DNA from: Bacillota bacterium
Lineage (GTDB): Bacteria > Bacillota > Clostridia > Oscillospirales > Ruminococcaceae
NCBI GenBank assembly: GCA_023433405.1
Contig: JAEZCT010000039.1
Span: 1 to 64,000 of the forward strand
DNA length: 64,000 nucleotides
Reading direction: 5' to 3'
The translations under genes were made by a program, and so were the position numbers. Below are positions 63,078 to 64,000 of the stretch, piece after piece. Each line of letters opens with the position of its first letter. Position 1 is the stretch's first letter. The notes below the pieces were generated by a model. The model worked only from the letters and a program-made list of their open reading frames with translations, searched no databases and was not told the DNA's origin.

Positions 63078-63119
63078 CGTTATTCGCCCCTTCTTTGGAT
63101 CGTCGTGACACGATATGAA

Positions 63120-63566
63120 TTATGCCTCGCCTACTACTACAAATACCTTAGCCGATATTCCAGCGTAAAGCTTAAGCTCCGCCGTATAGGTGCCAAACGC
63201 CTTAATCTCGCTTTCCAGCGACACCTTTCGCTTATCCACCTCAATGTTAAACGCCTTGGATATGGTCTCGGCCACCTCCTTGGAGGTTACCGAGCCAAAC
63301 AGTCTGCCCTCGGTGCCGCCTTTGGCAAGCAGCTTGACGCTTTTGCCGTCTATGCGCGCCTTCGCATCCTCAGCCGCCTTTTTTTCAAGCGCAATATGGT
63401 GTTCCTTTGCCGCCTCTTTGAGCTTGATATCGTTGATTACCTGAGCGTTTGCCTCTACCGCAAGCCCCTTGGGCAAAAGAAAATTGCGGGCGTATCCGTC
63501 GGATACATTGACGATCTCGCCTTTTTTCCCGCTTCCTTTAACGTCCCCTTTGAGTACAACCTTCAT
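63120..63566 (-). CDS. rplI: Ribosomal protein bL9
   Basis: A 148-residue 50S protein. It begins MKVVLKGDVKGSGKKGEIVNVSDGYARNFLLPKGLA, the conserved rRNA-binding N-domain, followed by a long helix (NDIKLKEAAKEHH...) and a C-domain with LFGSVTSKEVAETI. Family length and neighbours agree. Confidence 0.97.
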   Translation of the reverse strand: MKVVLKGDVKGSGKKGEIVNVSDGYARNFLLPKGLAVEANAQVINDIKLKEAAKEHHIALEKKAAEDAKARIDGKSVKLLAKGGTEGRLFGSVTSKEVAETISKAFNIEVDKRKVSLESEIKAFGTYTAELKLYAGISAKVFVVVGEA

Positions 63567-63652
63567 AATCCATCCTGTCCTTTCCTGTAGTAATGCAAGA
63601 ATCAGCCCGGCATTTACGCAATAGGCTTTATGCTAATATTGGCAGATACCGG

Positions 63653-64000
63653 TTATAACGCCGTCTGCCCCTGCTGGGACTGCTCGTAGTATTCGTCAAT
63701 CTTTTTCATTAAAAGCTCGGCCGTTTCGTCCAGCTTCTGCTTTTCTATAAAGGTACCCGCCATTGTCAGGTGTCCGCCGCCGCCCATCTTCTCCATAATA
63801 ATCTGAACATTGAGGGCTCCCAGAGATCGTGCGGAGATATTAACCCCCTCGGGTGTGGAAAACAGCACAAAGGAGGCGTCTACCCCGTTGATATTTAAAA
63901 GCTCGTCGGCTGCCTGCGGCGCCGCTATACGCATCTCCTCGGCGGTTTCACCGCTTTTTGCAATGGCGCAGCCCCGGTAGATCTTTGCGGAGCCCACGAT
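63653..64000 (-). CDS. gdpP: GdpP-type cyclic-di-AMP phosphodiesterase, C-terminal part
   Basis: Only the last 115 residues are in the window; the gene runs off the right edge. The DHHA1 segment with MEKMGGGGHLTMAGTFIEKQKLDETAELLMKKIDEYY is typical of GdpP C-termini, and position before rplI matches Firmicutes. The enzyme hydrolyses cyclic-di-AMP at the membrane. The N-terminal helices, PAS, GGDEF and DHH parts cannot be checked here. Confidence 0.85.
   Translation of the reverse strand: MVGSAKIYRGCAIAKSGETAEEMRIAAPQAADELLNINGVDASFVLFSTPEGVNISARSLGALNVQIIMEKMGGGGHLTMAGTFIEKQKLDETAELLMKKIDEYYEQSQQGQTAL

Overview
The window looks like an origin-proximal segment of a moderately GC-rich Gram-positive chromosome, probably class Clostridia and close to the Ruminococcaceae/Oscillospiraceae. 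Reasons: recF, a remB-like gene, gyrB and gyrA at the left end; gdpP, rplI, dnaB, tilS, hpt and ftsH at the right end; mnmE and mnmG between them; lipoprotein signal peptides; no outer-membrane genes. The genus cannot be fixed from sequence alone.

Layout. 1-7255: palindromic DNA, then recF, remB-like, gyrB, a YcxB-like gene and gyrA. 7256-15406: MerR regulator with its own operator, GNAT, a lipoprotein, a zinc-ribbon membrane protein, mnmE, DUF3788 and mnmG. 15565-28100 (minus strand): a nitrogenase-like sulfur island. 28232-30430: short-chain dehydrogenase and two small membrane proteins. 30646-34050: sugar symporter and GH13 glucosidase. 34209-43954: small membrane protein, two-component system and a five-gene operon of a sugar-type ABC importer without ATPase plus an HlyD-like adaptor and a MacB-like protein. 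44240-56935: one 4231-residue cadherin-like surface protein. 57546-64000: ftsH-hpt-tilS-dnaB-rplI-gdpP.

The most interesting region is 15565-28100. In transcription order it holds NifD-like, NifK-like, NifX-like and NifB; then O-acetylhomoserine sulfhydrylase; then a sulfonate/taurine-type ABC importer; then NifH; then a DUF4418/FtsX/ABC module. P-cluster cysteines and the cofactor cysteine are kept, but residues needed for N2 reduction are replaced, and there is no nifE, nifN or nifV. The gene set fits a methylthio-alkane-reductase-type enzyme that cleaves C-S bonds and feeds methanethiol to methionine synthesis. The operon starts with a strong promoter, a short ORF encoding a 31-residue peptide very rich in Cys and Met (core MCMMRMCCC), and an intrinsic terminator with an overlapping antiterminator. 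This is the architecture of transcription attenuation by Cys/Met supply, and I regard it as the main discovery.

Two families of palindromic mobile-looking repeats are scattered between genes. The larger (about 102 bp, nine full copies plus fragments) shows compensatory changes in its stem. One copy lies in the 5' leader of the nitrogenase-like operon. The second family fills exactly the space between the stop codons of mnmG and the convergent ABC gene.
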